DNA of 42,831 bases from Ruminococcus sp. (GTDB lineage: Bacteria; Bacillota; Clostridia; Oscillospirales; Acutalibacteraceae): positions 1 through 42,831 of the forward strand of contig JAKSRB010000009.1 in the NCBI GenBank assembly GCA_024403825.1. The letters run 5' to 3'. Positions 33,455 to 42,780 of this stretch are shown in pieces (position 1 is the first letter of the stretch; the number at the start of each line of letters is the position of its first letter). The position numbers and the translations under genes are program-made. The notes under the pieces were generated by a model. The model had not been told where the DNA came from. It made no database searches and was given only the letters and a program-made list of their open reading frames with translations.

Positions 33455-34549
33455 ATGAACCCGTCTAAATTATATGGTGTTGATGATAAGGATTTTGAAT
33501 TGGTTGAAAAATATAATAATAAAAAACTTGCTGAACACAAAAAACACTTACTTGAACAAACTAACTATATTACTATTCAGAAATTTAAATTTCTTCTAAT
33601 TACTATATTTACTGCTATAGCCTTTAACTATACTCTTTATATATATAAAAGTCATTCTTCGATTTTTAATTACTTAACATTACTGGATTATTTTTCTCCT
33701 GCACTTTATATATTATTTATAATCGTAATTTTTTATAAGTACAAATCCTTCAAAAAATTATATCCAAAAATTCCTGTCAGTAATGTTATTTTCTATATTT
33801 TAGCTGATATTATTGTATTTGCATCAATCAACATAGTGGATTATTATAAATCCAAATTTGCATTTTATTTTTTGCTAACTATTGCGATTATATTCCTCTT
33901 TGTTATGTATATAAAAGGAATTTATATCAAGACTGGTAAAAAAATACTGATTACAATTTTAATGTTAATTACAATTTTACCACTATTTACTTTTTATTAC
34001 AGAAATATTCCAATAAAGGTAAACTATTATTATTTTTCTGAAAATGGGTATAAAAATGAAGTAATCACCGAGAACGAATATTTCTGCGACATTCCAGCAT
34101 CAAATACTGGTAAAAATATTTTATATGCAGATGACTATATAAAAGTATTAAAAAGTCAGAGAGCTTTGAAAAAACAAATAAATGACATACTATCACCACC
34201 TTTTTATGAGGATATGAAAAATTGTGAAATTAGTAACGATGAACTTTTTGAAATTGTCAATAAGCTAAATAATTATGACGATACTTTTTTTGAAAATCAT
34301 TACATTTATTTATCTGGATTTAAAATCAATGATAATGAATATCCAAATTACACTTCTTTTCAATCTGCTTTAACCTCTGGAATAATATCAGTTGAGAAGT
34401 ATAAAAAAGAAAATTACTTTAAAAATTCTCGCAATGGATATGTTGGAAAGGAATATTGTCTTGCAATTATTGAATGTGACAAACCAAACTTTTTTGTTGA
34501 CATCTGTGATGATTGTATCACAATCAAAAATGTTTTTATTAACCATTAA
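33455..34549 (+). CDS. Unknown multi-pass membrane protein
   Basis: A 364-residue protein I do not recognise. A charged N-terminus of about 40 residues is followed by about five hydrophobic helices between residues 45 and 182 (KFLLITIFTAIAFNYTLYIY, ALYILFIIVIFYKY, VIFYILADIIVFASINIV, FYFLLTIAIIFLFVMYI, ILITILMLITILPLFTFYY). The C-terminal about 180 residues are hydrophilic and soluble, and by the charges probably outside the cell. They contain a few cysteines (CDIPAS, CDICDDC-like end). Asn, Tyr, Lys and Ile are very frequent and the gene is more AT-rich than its neighbours. It is a single-gene unit with its own promoter, a good SD (GGAGG) and a terminator, and may be horizontally acquired. 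Confidence 0.7.
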   Translation: MNPSKLYGVDDKDFELVEKYNNKKLAEHKKHLLEQTNYITIQKFKFLLITIFTAIAFNYTLYIYKSHSSIFNYLTLLDYFSPALYILFIIVIFYKYKSFKKLYPKIPVSNVIFYILADIIVFASINIVDYYKSKFAFYFLLTIAIIFLFVMYIKGIYIKTGKKILITILMLITILPLFTFYYRNIPIKVNYYYFSENGYKNEVITENEYFCDIPASNTGKNILYADDYIKVLKSQRALKKQINDILSPPFYEDMKNCEISNDELFEIVNKLNNYDDTFFENHYIYLSGFKINDNEYPNYTSFQSALTSGIISVEKYKKENYFKNSRNGYVGKEYCLAIIECDKPNFFVDICDDCITIKNVFINH

Positions 34550-34554
34550 ATACA

Positions 34555-34596
34555 AAAACTCTGAAATGAAGCTTCTGCTTTCATCTCAGAGTTTTA
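34555..34596. terminator. Bidirectional terminator
   Basis: AAACTCTGAAATGAAG (34556-34571) pairs with CTTTCATCTCAGAGTTT (34578-34594) with one mismatch, with A and T runs at either end. It separates the convergent membrane protein and tcdA genes. Confidence 0.8.
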
Positions 34597-34621
34597 TTTT
34601 TGCTTAATTTTATTCTATAAT

Positions 34622-35338
34622 TTATAGGCTTGTTAAATCGTTTACAATCTCACCAGCCATTATAAGCCCTACTACAGACGGCACAAAAGCACAACTTCCA
34701 GGTATTGCTTTTTTAAAGACTCCATCTGGATTTTTGTTATTAGTACTTGGAATTGCTGGCATTTCCTTAGAATATACTACCTTTAATTTTTTTATCCCCC
34801 TTTTACGCAGCTCCTGTCGCATTACCCTCGCTAAAGGGCATACTGAGGTTTTGTAAATATCAGAAATTTCAAATAATTCTGGGTGTTTTTTATTTCCTGC
34901 TCCCATTGACGAAATTATCGGTACTCCAAATTCATTTGCTTTCATCACAAGCTCAATTTTACCTGTAACTGTATCTATTGCATCAACTATGTAATCATAT
35001 TTTTCAAATTCAAATTCACTGGAATTATCAGGTATAAAAAACCTTGCATGCTTTACTATATTTATATCAGGATTAATGTCCTTAAATCTTTCCTCAGCTA
35101 CATCTACCTTATATTTTCCTATTGTGGTATGCAATGCTATAATCTGTCTGTTTAAATTTGATTCACATACTGTATCATTGTCTATTAAATCTATCGACCC
35201 TACTCCACTTCTTACAAGTGCTTCCGCTGTAAAGCCTCCTACTCCGCCTATTCCGAATACTGCAACTCTTGCATTATGCAGTTTTTCCATGGCAGATTTT
35301 CCATATATAAGCTCTGTCCTTGAAAACTGATTTTCCAT
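34622..35338 (-). CDS. tcdA: tRNA threonylcarbamoyladenosine dehydratase TcdA
   Basis: TcdA (CsdL), an E1-like enzyme, cyclises t6A37 to ct6A in ANN-decoding tRNAs. The 238-residue protein has the Rossmann ATP site FGIGGVGGFTAEAL, the arginine of the adenylation site in SNLNRQIIALH, and the ThiF/MoeB-like DAIDTVTGKIELV. The C-terminal part (TSVCPLARVMRQELRKRGI, GSCAFVPSVVGLIMAGEIV) is typical of TcdA and not of MoeB or ThiF. The paired CxxC zinc motif of MoeB is absent. SD GGGGAT. It is a single-gene unit. Confidence 0.9.
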   Translation of the reverse strand: MENQFSRTELIYGKSAMEKLHNARVAVFGIGGVGGFTAEALVRSGVGSIDLIDNDTVCESNLNRQIIALHTTIGKYKVDVAEERFKDINPDINIVKHARFFIPDNSSEFEFEKYDYIVDAIDTVTGKIELVMKANEFGVPIISSMGAGNKKHPELFEISDIYKTSVCPLARVMRQELRKRGIKKLKVVYSKEMPAIPSTNNKNPDGVFKKAIPGSCAFVPSVVGLIMAGEIVNDLTSL

Positions 35339-35370
35339 TATTTATCCCCAACAATTAATTATATATTGCT

Positions 35371-35405
35371 AAAACAGGCAATGCAGTTAAATTCCGCATT
35401 GCCTG
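35371..35405 (-). terminator. Terminator of the pflB-pflA operon
   Basis: CAGGCAATGC (35375-35384) and GCATTGCCTG (35396-35405) form a perfect 10-bp stem, followed on the minus strand by TTTT. It lies 8 nt after the pflA stop. Confidence 0.85.
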
Positions 35406-35412
35406 ATTATTT

Positions 35413-36165
35413 TTAATTCTGATAATCTGCTGTATGAAGTATTTCATTTGCAACAGCTATCTGTTCCTTTGTCGGTGTTGGCACACCGTCAAGAGGATAG
35501 TCTATTCCCAAGCTTATCCACTTAGCAAGCCCAAGTATATGATATGGCAGAATTTCTACCTTTTTAACTGTTTTAAGTTCAGAAATAAACCTATGCATAT
35601 TTTCTAAGTCATTCACATCGTCAGTAAGATTTGGTACAAGAACATGCCTTATCCACATAGCTTTGTTATGGTCTGATAACCATTGTGCCATTGATAATAT
35701 ATTAGAATTATCTTTTCCTGTAAGAGCCTTATGCCCCTCGCTATCCATCATCTTTAAATCAAGGATAACCAAATCGGTATATTCCATTAGCTTTTCAAAT
35801 TTTGCAAGCCACTCAGGATTATCTGAAAACGGTTGTCCTGCTGTATCTATTGCAGTATGAATCCCCTTTTGCTTTGCTAATTTAAAAAACTCAATCAGAA
35901 AATCAATTTGCAGAAGTGGTTCACCGCCACTTACTGTAATTCCGCCATCCTTACCCCAATAATTGCGGTAACGATATACCTTTTGGAACAGGTCAGATGC
36001 GTTCCATTCTTCCCCAGCAGAGTGCCATGTTTCAGGATTGTGACAAAACTTACATCTTAAAGCACAACCCTGAAGAAACACTACAAATCTTACGCCAGGT
36101 CCATCAACTGAACCAAAGCTTTCAAGTGAATGAACATAACCTTTAATATTTGAGCCGTCACTCAT
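35413..36165 (-). CDS. pflA: Pyruvate formate-lyase activating enzyme
   Basis: A radical SAM enzyme of 250 residues that abstracts a hydrogen from a glycine of PflB. The 4Fe-4S cluster motif CALRCKFC gives Cys34, Cys38 and Cys41. The start region VHSLESFGSVDGPGVRFVVF and the GGEPLLQ motif (TVSGGEPLLQIDF) are diagnostic for PflA. No strong SD is visible before the ATG, two bases after the pflB stop, which points to translational coupling with pflB. Confidence 0.96.
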   Translation of the reverse strand: MSDGSNIKGYVHSLESFGSVDGPGVRFVVFLQGCALRCKFCHNPETWHSAGEEWNASDLFQKVYRYRNYWGKDGGITVSGGEPLLQIDFLIEFFKLAKQKGIHTAIDTAGQPFSDNPEWLAKFEKLMEYTDLVILDLKMMDSEGHKALTGKDNSNILSMAQWLSDHNKAMWIRHVLVPNLTDDVNDLENMHRFISELKTVKKVEILPYHILGLAKWISLGIDYPLDGVPTPTKEQIAVANEILHTADYQN

Positions 36166-36167
36166 AA

Positions 36168-38420
36168 TTACATTGCTGAATGGCAGGTACGAGAAATAAC
36201 ATCAAGCTGCTGCTCACGAGTGAGGTCAATAAACTTAACTGCATAACCTGATACACGAATTGTGAAGTTTGCATACTCCTCTTTCTCAGGATGTTCCATA
36301 GCATCAATAAGCTTCTCAGTACCAAATACATTAACATTGAGGTGATGAGCACCCTGATCAAAGTAACCGTCAAGTACCTGAACGAGATTGTTTACACGCT
36401 CATCCTCAGAATGACCAAGAGCATCTGGGTTGATTGTCTGAGTATTAGAGATACCGTCAAGTGCCCAATGATATGGAAGCTTAGCAACAGAGTTAAGTGA
36501 AGCAAGAAGACCATTTTGCTCTGCACCATAAGATGGGTTAGCACCTGGTGAAAGTGGTTCTCCGTCTTTTCTGCCGTCAGGCATAGAACCTGTAGCCTTA
36601 CCATAAACTACATTTGAAGTAATTGTGAGGATAGATGTTGAAGGCTCTGAATCACGATAAGTATGATGCTTCTTAACCTTGTCGATAAATGTCTTGAGCA
36701 ACCACTTAGCAATATCATCAGCTCTGTCATCATCATTACCATAGCGTGGGAAATCGCCTGTTGTTTCAAAGTCAACAACCATACCTGTTTCATCTCTGAT
36801 AGTTCTAACCTTAGCATACTTAATAGCTGAAAGTGAGTCAACAACATGAGAGAAGCCTGCAATACCTGTTGCAAATGATCTGCGAACATCAGTATCAATA
36901 AGAGCCATTTCAGCAGCCTCATAGAAGTACTTATCATGCATATACTGAATGAGATTGAGAGTATTAACATAAAGACCGCAGAGCCAGTCTTCCATTCTGT
37001 CGAAAGCGGTAATTACTTCATCATAATCAAGATATTCAGAAGTAATAGGACGATAAGCAGGACCGCACTGTTCACGAGTTTTGAGGTCAACACCGCCATT
37101 AATAGCATAAAGCAAGCACTTAGCAAGGTTTGCTCTTGCACCAAAGAACTGCATTTCCTTACCTGTCTGTGTAGCAGATACACAGCAGCAAATTGAATAG
37201 TCATCACCCCAAACAGGCTTCATAACATCATCATTCTCATACTGAATTGAGCTTGTTGTAACAGAAATCTTAGAAGCGTACTTCTTAAAGTTCTCAGGAA
37301 GGTCTGAAGAATAGAGAACAGTAAGGTTTGGCTCAGGTGAAGGGCCCATATTTTCAAGAGTGTGGAGGAAACGGTAGTCATTCTTAGTAACCATTGATCT
37401 GCCGTCCATACCGATACCTGCAACTTCAAGAGTAGCCCAAACTGGGTCACCTGAGAAGAGCTGATTGTAAGAAGGAATACGAGCAAACTTAACCATTCTG
37501 CACTTCATTACAAAGTGGTCGATAAGCTCCTGAGCCTCAGACTCAGTAATCTTACCTGCCTCAAGATCTCTTTCAATATAAATATCAAGGAATGTTGACA
37601 CACGACCAACACTCATTGCAGCACCGTTCTGAGTTTTGATAGCTGCGAGGTAACCAAAGTATAACCACTGAACAGCTTCACGAGCATTAGAAGCAGGCTG
37701 AGAAATATCATAACCATACATCTGAGCCATATCCTTCATACCCTTTAAGGCACGAATCTGCTTTGAAATTTCCTCACGAAGTCTGATAACTTCATCAGTC
37801 ATTGTGCCATCGCCACAGTTATTCAAATCCTTCTTCTTGTCCTCAATAAGGTAATCAATACCATAGAGAGCGACACGACGATAGTCACCAACAATTCTGC
37901 CACGACCATAAGTATCAGGAAGACCTGTAATGATATGATTATGACGAACAGACTTCATTTCAGGAGTATAAGCATCGAATACACCCTGATTATGTGTAGT
38001 AGTATATTCATTAAAAATTTTGTGAAACTCAGGATTTGGTTCATAACCGTTAGTAGTACAAGCCTGCTCAGCCATTTTAATACCACCAAATGGCATAAAT
38101 GCACGCTTTAAAGGCTTGTCTGTCTGAAGACCAACAACCTTTTCAAGCTCCTTTGTTTCTTCGCTGATATAGCCTGGCTTATGTGAAGTAAGAGTAGATA
38201 CAATATCAGTATCCATATCAAGGACACCGCCCTTAGCTCTTTCTTCTTTCTGAAGTCCCTGTAAAATTCCCCAAAGTTTATCAGTAGCTTCTGTTGGACC
38301 AACAAGGAAATCCTCGTTGCCGTCATAAGGCTTGTAGTTCTTCTGAATAAAGTCACGAACATTGACCTCAATTTTCCAGATAGAACCCTCAAAACCATTC
38401 CATTGTGCGTAATTAGTCAT
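36168..38420 (-). CDS. pflB: Formate C-acetyltransferase (pyruvate formate-lyase)
   Basis: PflB converts pyruvate and CoA to acetyl-CoA and formate, the central energy step of mixed-acid fermentation. The 750-residue glycyl radical enzyme has its catalytic cysteine pair at Cys412-Cys413 ([11 protein letters not shown]; an extra Cys411 replaces the usual Ala). The radical glycine is Gly725 ([20 protein letters not shown]). The C-terminus ISRTCHSAM differs from the usual ISRTFHESM. It forms an operon with pflA, and the transcript has a 147-nt leader with three hairpins. Inactive in oxygen, it marks an anaerobe. Confidence 0.97.
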   Translation of the reverse strand: MTNYAQWNGFEGSIWKIEVNVRDFIQKNYKPYDGNEDFLVGPTEATDKLWGILQGLQKEERAKGGVLDMDTDIVSTLTSHKPGYISEETKELEKVVGLQTDKPLKRAFMPFGGIKMAEQACTTNGYEPNPEFHKIFNEYTTTHNQGVFDAYTPEMKSVRHNHIITGLPDTYGRGRIVGDYRRVALYGIDYLIEDKKKDLNNCGDGTMTDEVIRLREEISKQIRALKGMKDMAQMYGYDISQPASNAREAVQWLYFGYLAAIKTQNGAAMSVGRVSTFLDIYIERDLEAGKITESEAQELIDHFVMKCRMVKFARIPSYNQLFSGDPVWATLEVAGIGMDGRSMVTKNDYRFLHTLENMGPSPEPNLTVLYSSDLPENFKKYASKISVTTSSIQYENDDVMKPVWGDDYSICCCVSATQTGKEMQFFGARANLAKCLLYAINGGVDLKTREQCGPAYRPITSEYLDYDEVITAFDRMEDWLCGLYVNTLNLIQYMHDKYFYEAAEMALIDTDVRRSFATGIAGFSHVVDSLSAIKYAKVRTIRDETGMVVDFETTGDFPRYGNDDDRADDIAKWLLKTFIDKVKKHHTYRDSEPSTSILTITSNVVYGKATGSMPDGRKDGEPLSPGANPSYGAEQNGLLASLNSVAKLPYHWALDGISNTQTINPDALGHSEDERVNNLVQVLDGYFDQGAHHLNVNVFGTEKLIDAMEHPEKEEYANFTIRVSGYAVKFIDLTREQQLDVISRTCHSAM

Positions 38421-38567
38421 TATTAAAAATCCCCTTTCGTCAAATATGACTATAAAATAAACATTGCGACAAAGCAGACCTTGTAAATCTGCTTTGTATC
38501 AGACAGAACGAATGTTACCGTTCTGTTGCGGAATAAATTCCGAAAGGTCAGAATTTTTTTCTGCGTT
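38421..38567 (-). promoter_or_regulatory. Structured leader of pflB with three hairpins
   Basis: On the minus strand, three stem-loops follow each other: CGGAAT/ATTCCG (38529-38542), CAGAACG/CGTTCTG (38504-38525, 8-nt loop) and ACAAAGCAGA/TCTGCTTTGT (38469-38497, 10-bp stem, 9-nt loop). They lie between the promoter and the ATG, with no T run, so they are not plain terminators. The SD AAAGGGGAT is downstream of the last one. A role in mRNA stability or conditional translation of a very highly expressed enzyme is inferred. The rest of the gap 38421-38860 has the promoter and the amylase terminator, with nothing evident in 38603-38762. Confidence 0.65.
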
Positions 38568-38573
38568 GTAAAC

Positions 38574-38602
38574 ATTATATCATATAATAAATTCTACTTC
38601 AA
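38574..38602 (-). promoter_or_regulatory. pflB promoter
   Basis: Minus strand: -35 TTGAAG (38597-38602), 17-bp spacer, -10 TATAAT (38574-38579) with TGA before it (extended -10). Transcription should begin near 38567. Confidence 0.8.
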
Positions 38603-38762
38603 GTTTTTTAAAAATTTTTTTGTGGAATTTTCAGAGATTTCTTGGTTAAAAATACATAATAGTAATATTCTTTCATTTTCATAATAGTTGAAAACACTAA
38701 ATAAATAAATAAAATCAATTTTAGTCTGTAAATTGGAATTTTTGTTAATTTTTTCAATAAGA

Positions 38763-38792
38763 TACGGACTACACAATCCTGCATAGTCCGTA
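38763..38792 (-). terminator. Terminator after the amylase gene
   Basis: TACGGACTA (38763-38771) and TAGTCCGTA (38784-38792) form a perfect 9-bp stem about 70 nt after the amylase stop. Its T tail is weak. Confidence 0.6.
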
Positions 38793-38860
38793 CATTTTAA
38801 AAATTACAAATTATTATATTTTGAAAATCGACATACCAGATAATTGTATGTTTTCAAAAA

Positions 38861-41800
38861 TTACTCAGATATAAATGACCAAGTACCTGTTGATTTGTTA
38901 GTAGCCTTTGCTTTATAGCAATTCATACCATCAACAATGGTAACATCATTTGTCTGATGAACCCAGTCATTTGCTGTATCCTTGAATAAGAAGCATTTAT
39001 CTCCAGGTGATAGTGGGTCATCAAAATCATAATACCAAAGGTCTGTACCCTCAATCTGTGTCATAAGGATAGCTTTGTTATTAATTCCACTACCTGTCCA
39101 GCCGTAAATATAAACATTGCTCCATTTTGCTAATGAATTATCAAAATAAACTCTGTCAAGCTCAAATTCAGGCTTTGTTTCCTTTACATATGGACCTGTT
39201 AAAATATTTTCATCACTGCTGAGAGTAATGCAGTTTGATGTTGCTGAAACAGTTGCCTGCCATGCATTATATACATTACCTGTATCACCTGCAACTGGCT
39301 TTGATGATACCATAGACAAGTTGCGATATACTGTTACAGATGTAACAGACTTTGGAGCTTCAAGCTTATATACATTCGGATAGTCGTTATCATCTTTTAC
39401 AAACTGATAGCTTTTGCCTGTTGCATTATCATAAGCATAGAGGTTTACACCGTCCTGTGTCATCCAGCCAAGTGTAGTCTTGAAGTACAATGTATAATCC
39501 TCAGATGCTACAGTTGTTGGCGGAACAGTTGTAACTGGTGCTGTAGTTGCTGGAGCGGTTGTAGGTTTAACGGTTGGCTTTGCGGTTGTTGGCTGTGTAG
39601 GAACAGGAACCTTTGTGCCTGTGCGTCCTGCACCGTCCATTTTTACAAGATACTTCTGAATTGTAGTAGCGTCCTGTACAGAAACTCTGCCGTCTGCATC
39701 AACATCACAAATTACATTTGCATTAGCAGGCATTGGCTCAATGCATACTAAGTATTTCTGAACAAGTGTAACATCCTGAACTGACACTACACCGTCACCG
39801 TCTGCATCACCATATACACCTGAAGCAGGGGTTGTCGGAACATCACTTCCGTCCTTTACAACTACAGTTGCATCTTCCTGAACTTTTGTTGGAACAAGGT
39901 CTGTATCTGTAAAAGAGGTTGATTTTGTCTGAGCAAATATCTTTGATACACCGTTGAGCTTAAGCTTTGTTTTTGAACCGTCAACTGGATACTGATTTGT
40001 ACCGTCACCAAAGATTATCATTGTATTTGCTGAATGTGCAAGGTCAAAGCCTGTTGATGGCTGACCATTTTTAAGGCATGAATTTGCTGAAACCTCTGCA
40101 TAATAATAACCTGTAGCCTCATCATATTTAAGCTGTTCACCAGGCCATGATGCATTTGAATAGGTATTTTCGCTGTCTGTAACCTCATCATAAATATATA
40201 CATAGAAAGGTTCAGTCCATGTTTTGCGGTTTTCAGGGCTTAACCATACATAAACACCTGAAGATGCTGATTCATTCTTCTTATAGTGGTATGTAATAGC
40301 AGAATTTGCTTTACCGTCGGTTGCAGTAAGATTAAGATTAATGGTATCACCATAGTTATAATCAGAACCAATGCAGATTGTTGTCTTACCTGTAAATCTA
40401 ACAGGCTTAGAATTTTCAAGGCAGTATGTACCGCTTGTAGCATTATTAAGGTTAAGAGTTACTGTAAGAGTATCGCCATTGAAATTTCCGCTTTCAACAG
40501 AAGCTGAAACAGTAGGAGTTGTTGTGCTGTCATATACAACAGCAACACCTGTTGAACCGATAGAACCTGTAACAACACCATTTGCAACCTTGAATGTATT
40601 GCCTGTGATTGTATCGGTATATGTACCGTCAGCCATACCTGTATTAGCAATGCTGACATTTTTTGCATTGCCACCGCAGTTTGAAAGAACAATACCCTTT
40701 GTACCTCTTACTACATAAGCAACATTATCAGAAGAACCGAGTTTTTCTGACTGACCAACAAAATTGTTATGGAACTTGTTTATCTCAGAAACAGCAACAC
40801 TCTTATAAGTAGTATCTGTTCCTGCCTCGCCCATAAGTGCATCACCCGGACGAGCAAAATATAAAGCTGTAGAATCCTTTCTTGATGCAACAATAGCCCA
40901 TGCTTTTACAATATCGCTATCATCAACATTTGATGTATTAGCAATACCTGCTGAGCCTGAGTCACCCTCATAGGTATCATGTGATTCAGCCCAAAGCACT
41001 AAATTAGATGCATTTGCACCTGATCTATATCTTGAGCTTGATGCAGATGATGCTCTGCCATTTACCACATTGTAAAGTACAGAATCACCTGTTGTATTAT
41101 CAGTAACATTGATATATTTTGTGTATGAGCTGTAGCTTCTGCCTGAGCCACAGGAATTAAGGATTTCACCATAGATATATAAATCCTTGCCTGTTTTAGC
41201 GTTATAATACTCGCTTGCGGCACCTGTAACATTTGGCCAGTAATCAGATGAATAATCTCCGTCATCAGGGGTTTCAATATGCTTTGCGGCATCAAAACGG
41301 AATCCGTCAACACCACAATCTATACATTCCTTAAGTAATGAAATAACCTGATTTTGAACTGCTGTGCTGTTTGTTATAAGGTCAGGGCATTTTGAAAGGT
41401 GTCCCTGAACAGTTTTTGCAACTGAGCTATCATCAACAACCAAAGCATTATAACGGAAATAATCTCTTGGATTATTGTAAAAATCAGGAAGATATTCAGC
41501 AATCTGAGGGCTGATTGAGTTAGGACTTTCCTCAGTTTCATTACCCATATGGTTAGAAACAATATCGCATATAATTTTAATTCCGTACTTGTCAGCCTCT
41601 TTGCAAAGCTCTGTTAATTCAGCCTTAGTACCAAGCCAAGATGATTTTGCAATAGACATACTTACAGGCTGATAGAGCTTCCACCATTGACCGCCAACAT
41701 CCATTGATGAGCAATAGTCTTTACACTGCTGAACAGGAGAGGTCTGAACTGTGGAATATCCTGCCGCTGCAATAGCAGGCAGATTATCTTTAATTGTACT

Positions 41801-41980
41801 GTAAGACCAGTTGAACGCATGAAGAATTACACCGTCACCAACCCTACTTTGAGTAGCTGTTTCAGATGAAACCGAAGTATCGTTATTCTTAACAGTCGCC
41901 TGAACAGTAGTTACTGCAAGTGATGATGAAATCATCGTTGCGACAACAGCAAGACTTACAGCCTTGTTGAACTTTTTCAT
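38861..41980 (-). CDS. Secreted GH13 alpha-amylase with starch-binding modules and dockerin
   Basis: A 1039-residue extracellular enzyme that cuts alpha-1,4 links in starch. Signal peptide: 1-28 (cut after VQA). GH13 catalytic domain about 45-480: DIVSNH (139-144), nucleophile Asp230 (GFRFDAAKH), acid/base Glu272 (IYGEIL) and ESHD (His334, Asp335). Then comes a Bacillus-type starch-binding module of the CBM26 kind (about 575-682, VYVWLSPENRKTW, ASWPGEQL). A type I dockerin with two calcium F-hands follows (about 722-780, DADGDGVVSVQDVTLVQKYL and DVDADGRVSVQDATTIQKYL), then a Pro/Thr linker (791-824) and further starch-binding-like modules to the end. The dockerin indicates assembly into an amylosome-like complex. 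SD AAAGGACG. Confidence 0.95.
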   Translation of the reverse strand: MKKFNKAVSLAVVATMISSSLAVTTVQATVKNNDTSVSSETATQSRVGDGVILHAFNWSYSTIKDNLPAIAAAGYSTVQTSPVQQCKDYCSSMDVGGQWWKLYQPVSMSIAKSSWLGTKAELTELCKEADKYGIKIICDIVSNHMGNETEESPNSISPQIAEYLPDFYNNPRDYFRYNALVVDDSSVAKTVQGHLSKCPDLITNSTAVQNQVISLLKECIDCGVDGFRFDAAKHIETPDDGDYSSDYWPNVTGAASEYYNAKTGKDLYIYGEILNSCGSGRSYSSYTKYINVTDNTTGDSVLYNVVNGRASSASSSRYRSGANASNLVLWAESHDTYEGDSGSAGIANTSNVDDSDIVKAWAIVASRKDSTALYFARPGDALMGEAGTDTTYKSVAVSEINKFHNNFVGQSEKLGSSDNVAYVVRGTKGIVLSNCGGNAKNVSIANTGMADGTYTDTITGNTFKVANGVVTGSIGSTGVAVVYDSTTTPTVSASVESGNFNGDTLTVTLNLNNATSGTYCLENSKPVRFTGKTTICIGSDYNYGDTINLNLTATDGKANSAITYHYKKNESASSGVYVWLSPENRKTWTEPFYVYIYDEVTDSENTYSNASWPGEQLKYDEATGYYYAEVSANSCLKNGQPSTGFDLAHSANTMIIFGDGTNQYPVDGSKTKLKLNGVSKIFAQTKSTSFTDTDLVPTKVQEDATVVVKDGSDVPTTPASGVYGDADGDGVVSVQDVTLVQKYLVCIEPMPANANVICDVDADGRVSVQDATTIQKYLVKMDGAGRTGTKVPVPTQPTTAKPTVKPTTAPATTAPVTTVPPTTVASEDYTLYFKTTLGWMTQDGVNLYAYDNATGKSYQFVKDDNDYPNVYKLEAPKSVTSVTVYRNLSMVSSKPVAGDTGNVYNAWQATVSATSNCITLSSDENILTGPYVKETKPEFELDRVYFDNSLAKWSNVYIYGWTGSGINNKAILMTQIEGTDLWYYDFDDPLSPGDKCFLFKDTANDWVHQTNDVTIVDGMNCYKAKATNKSTGTWSFISE

Positions 41981-42015
41981 AGAAAAATCGTCCTTTCACA
42001 TTATTATACAAATTC

Positions 42016-42021
42016 ATTATA
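42016..42021 (-). promoter_or_regulatory. Extended -10 element before the amylase gene
   Basis: Minus strand TATAAT (42016-42021) preceded by TGT, about 36 bp before the amylase ATG. No good -35 is seen at the right distance, so an activator-dependent promoter is possible. Confidence 0.4.
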
Positions 42022-42145
42022 ACAAATTATTATGAAAAAGTATATTAGCAATACTCCAAAGAATAATTACAAATTTTTGTGCAATATATTTAAGGAATAT
42101 TTTTACAAAGCTTTTAAATTGTATTTTTAACCAAATTAAGTACAG

Positions 42146-42757
42146 CTATTCAGTAGCTTTAGCATTAAAAATAAAATCCCTTATTTTACATTCGCTCTTT
42201 CCTATGCCGTCATCATTTTCAACACCTGAGCTTACATCAACTCCGTCAGGTTTTACAAGTCTGATTGCCTCAGATACATTCTGAGGATTAAGACCGCCTG
42301 CAAGCAAAAACAGCTTTCCGTCACGAGGTAATTTATCAATTAACCTCCAGTCAAATATTTTTCCACTTCCTGGTGTCTGGGAGTCAAAAACATAGCCTTT
42401 TATATTATCAATTCTGCTGTAGCAATCAAAATTGTCCAAGTCGCTGACATTAAATGCTCTTAATACAGGTAATGGAGAATTTTCAAGCAACTCCTCCCCA
42501 ACTTTTCCATGAATCTGCACATAATCAAAACCACAGCTTTCTGCAATTTTAATCTGTTCCATATCAGGACTTACCATAACTGCAACACACTTTATCCTAT
42601 CATCAACAGCACCTACAAAACTTTTTGCCTGTTCAGCAGTAAGATTTCTCTTGCTTTTTTCAAAAAACATTACAAATCCAGCAAAATCCGGGATATACTT
42701 ATTAATATATCCAACCTCTTCAAGGCTTGTTATCCCACAGATTTTAACCATACTCAT
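42146..42757 (-). CDS. trpF: Phosphoribosylanthranilate isomerase TrpF
   Basis: TrpF catalyses the Amadori rearrangement in tryptophan synthesis, in the cytoplasm. The 203-residue TIM barrel has the diagnostic start VKICGIT (catalytic Cys7 area), YVQIHGKVGEELL, the catalytic aspartate strand VFDSQTPGSGKIFDW, and LAGGLNPQNVSEA with DVSSGVE at the phosphate site. The start at 42757 follows AAAGGAGAT; a second ATG two codons on is possible. The genes usually upstream (trpC, trpD, trpE) would lie beyond the right edge, behind the intron-like sequence. Confidence 0.94.
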   Translation of the reverse strand: MSMVKICGITSLEEVGYINKYIPDFAGFVMFFEKSKRNLTAEQAKSFVGAVDDRIKCVAVMVSPDMEQIKIAESCGFDYVQIHGKVGEELLENSPLPVLRAFNVSDLDNFDCYSRIDNIKGYVFDSQTPGSGKIFDWRLIDKLPRDGKLFLLAGGLNPQNVSEAIRLVKPDGVDVSSGVENDDGIGKSECKIRDFIFNAKATE

Positions 42758-42780
42758 TAATAATTTATCTCCTTTCCTGA

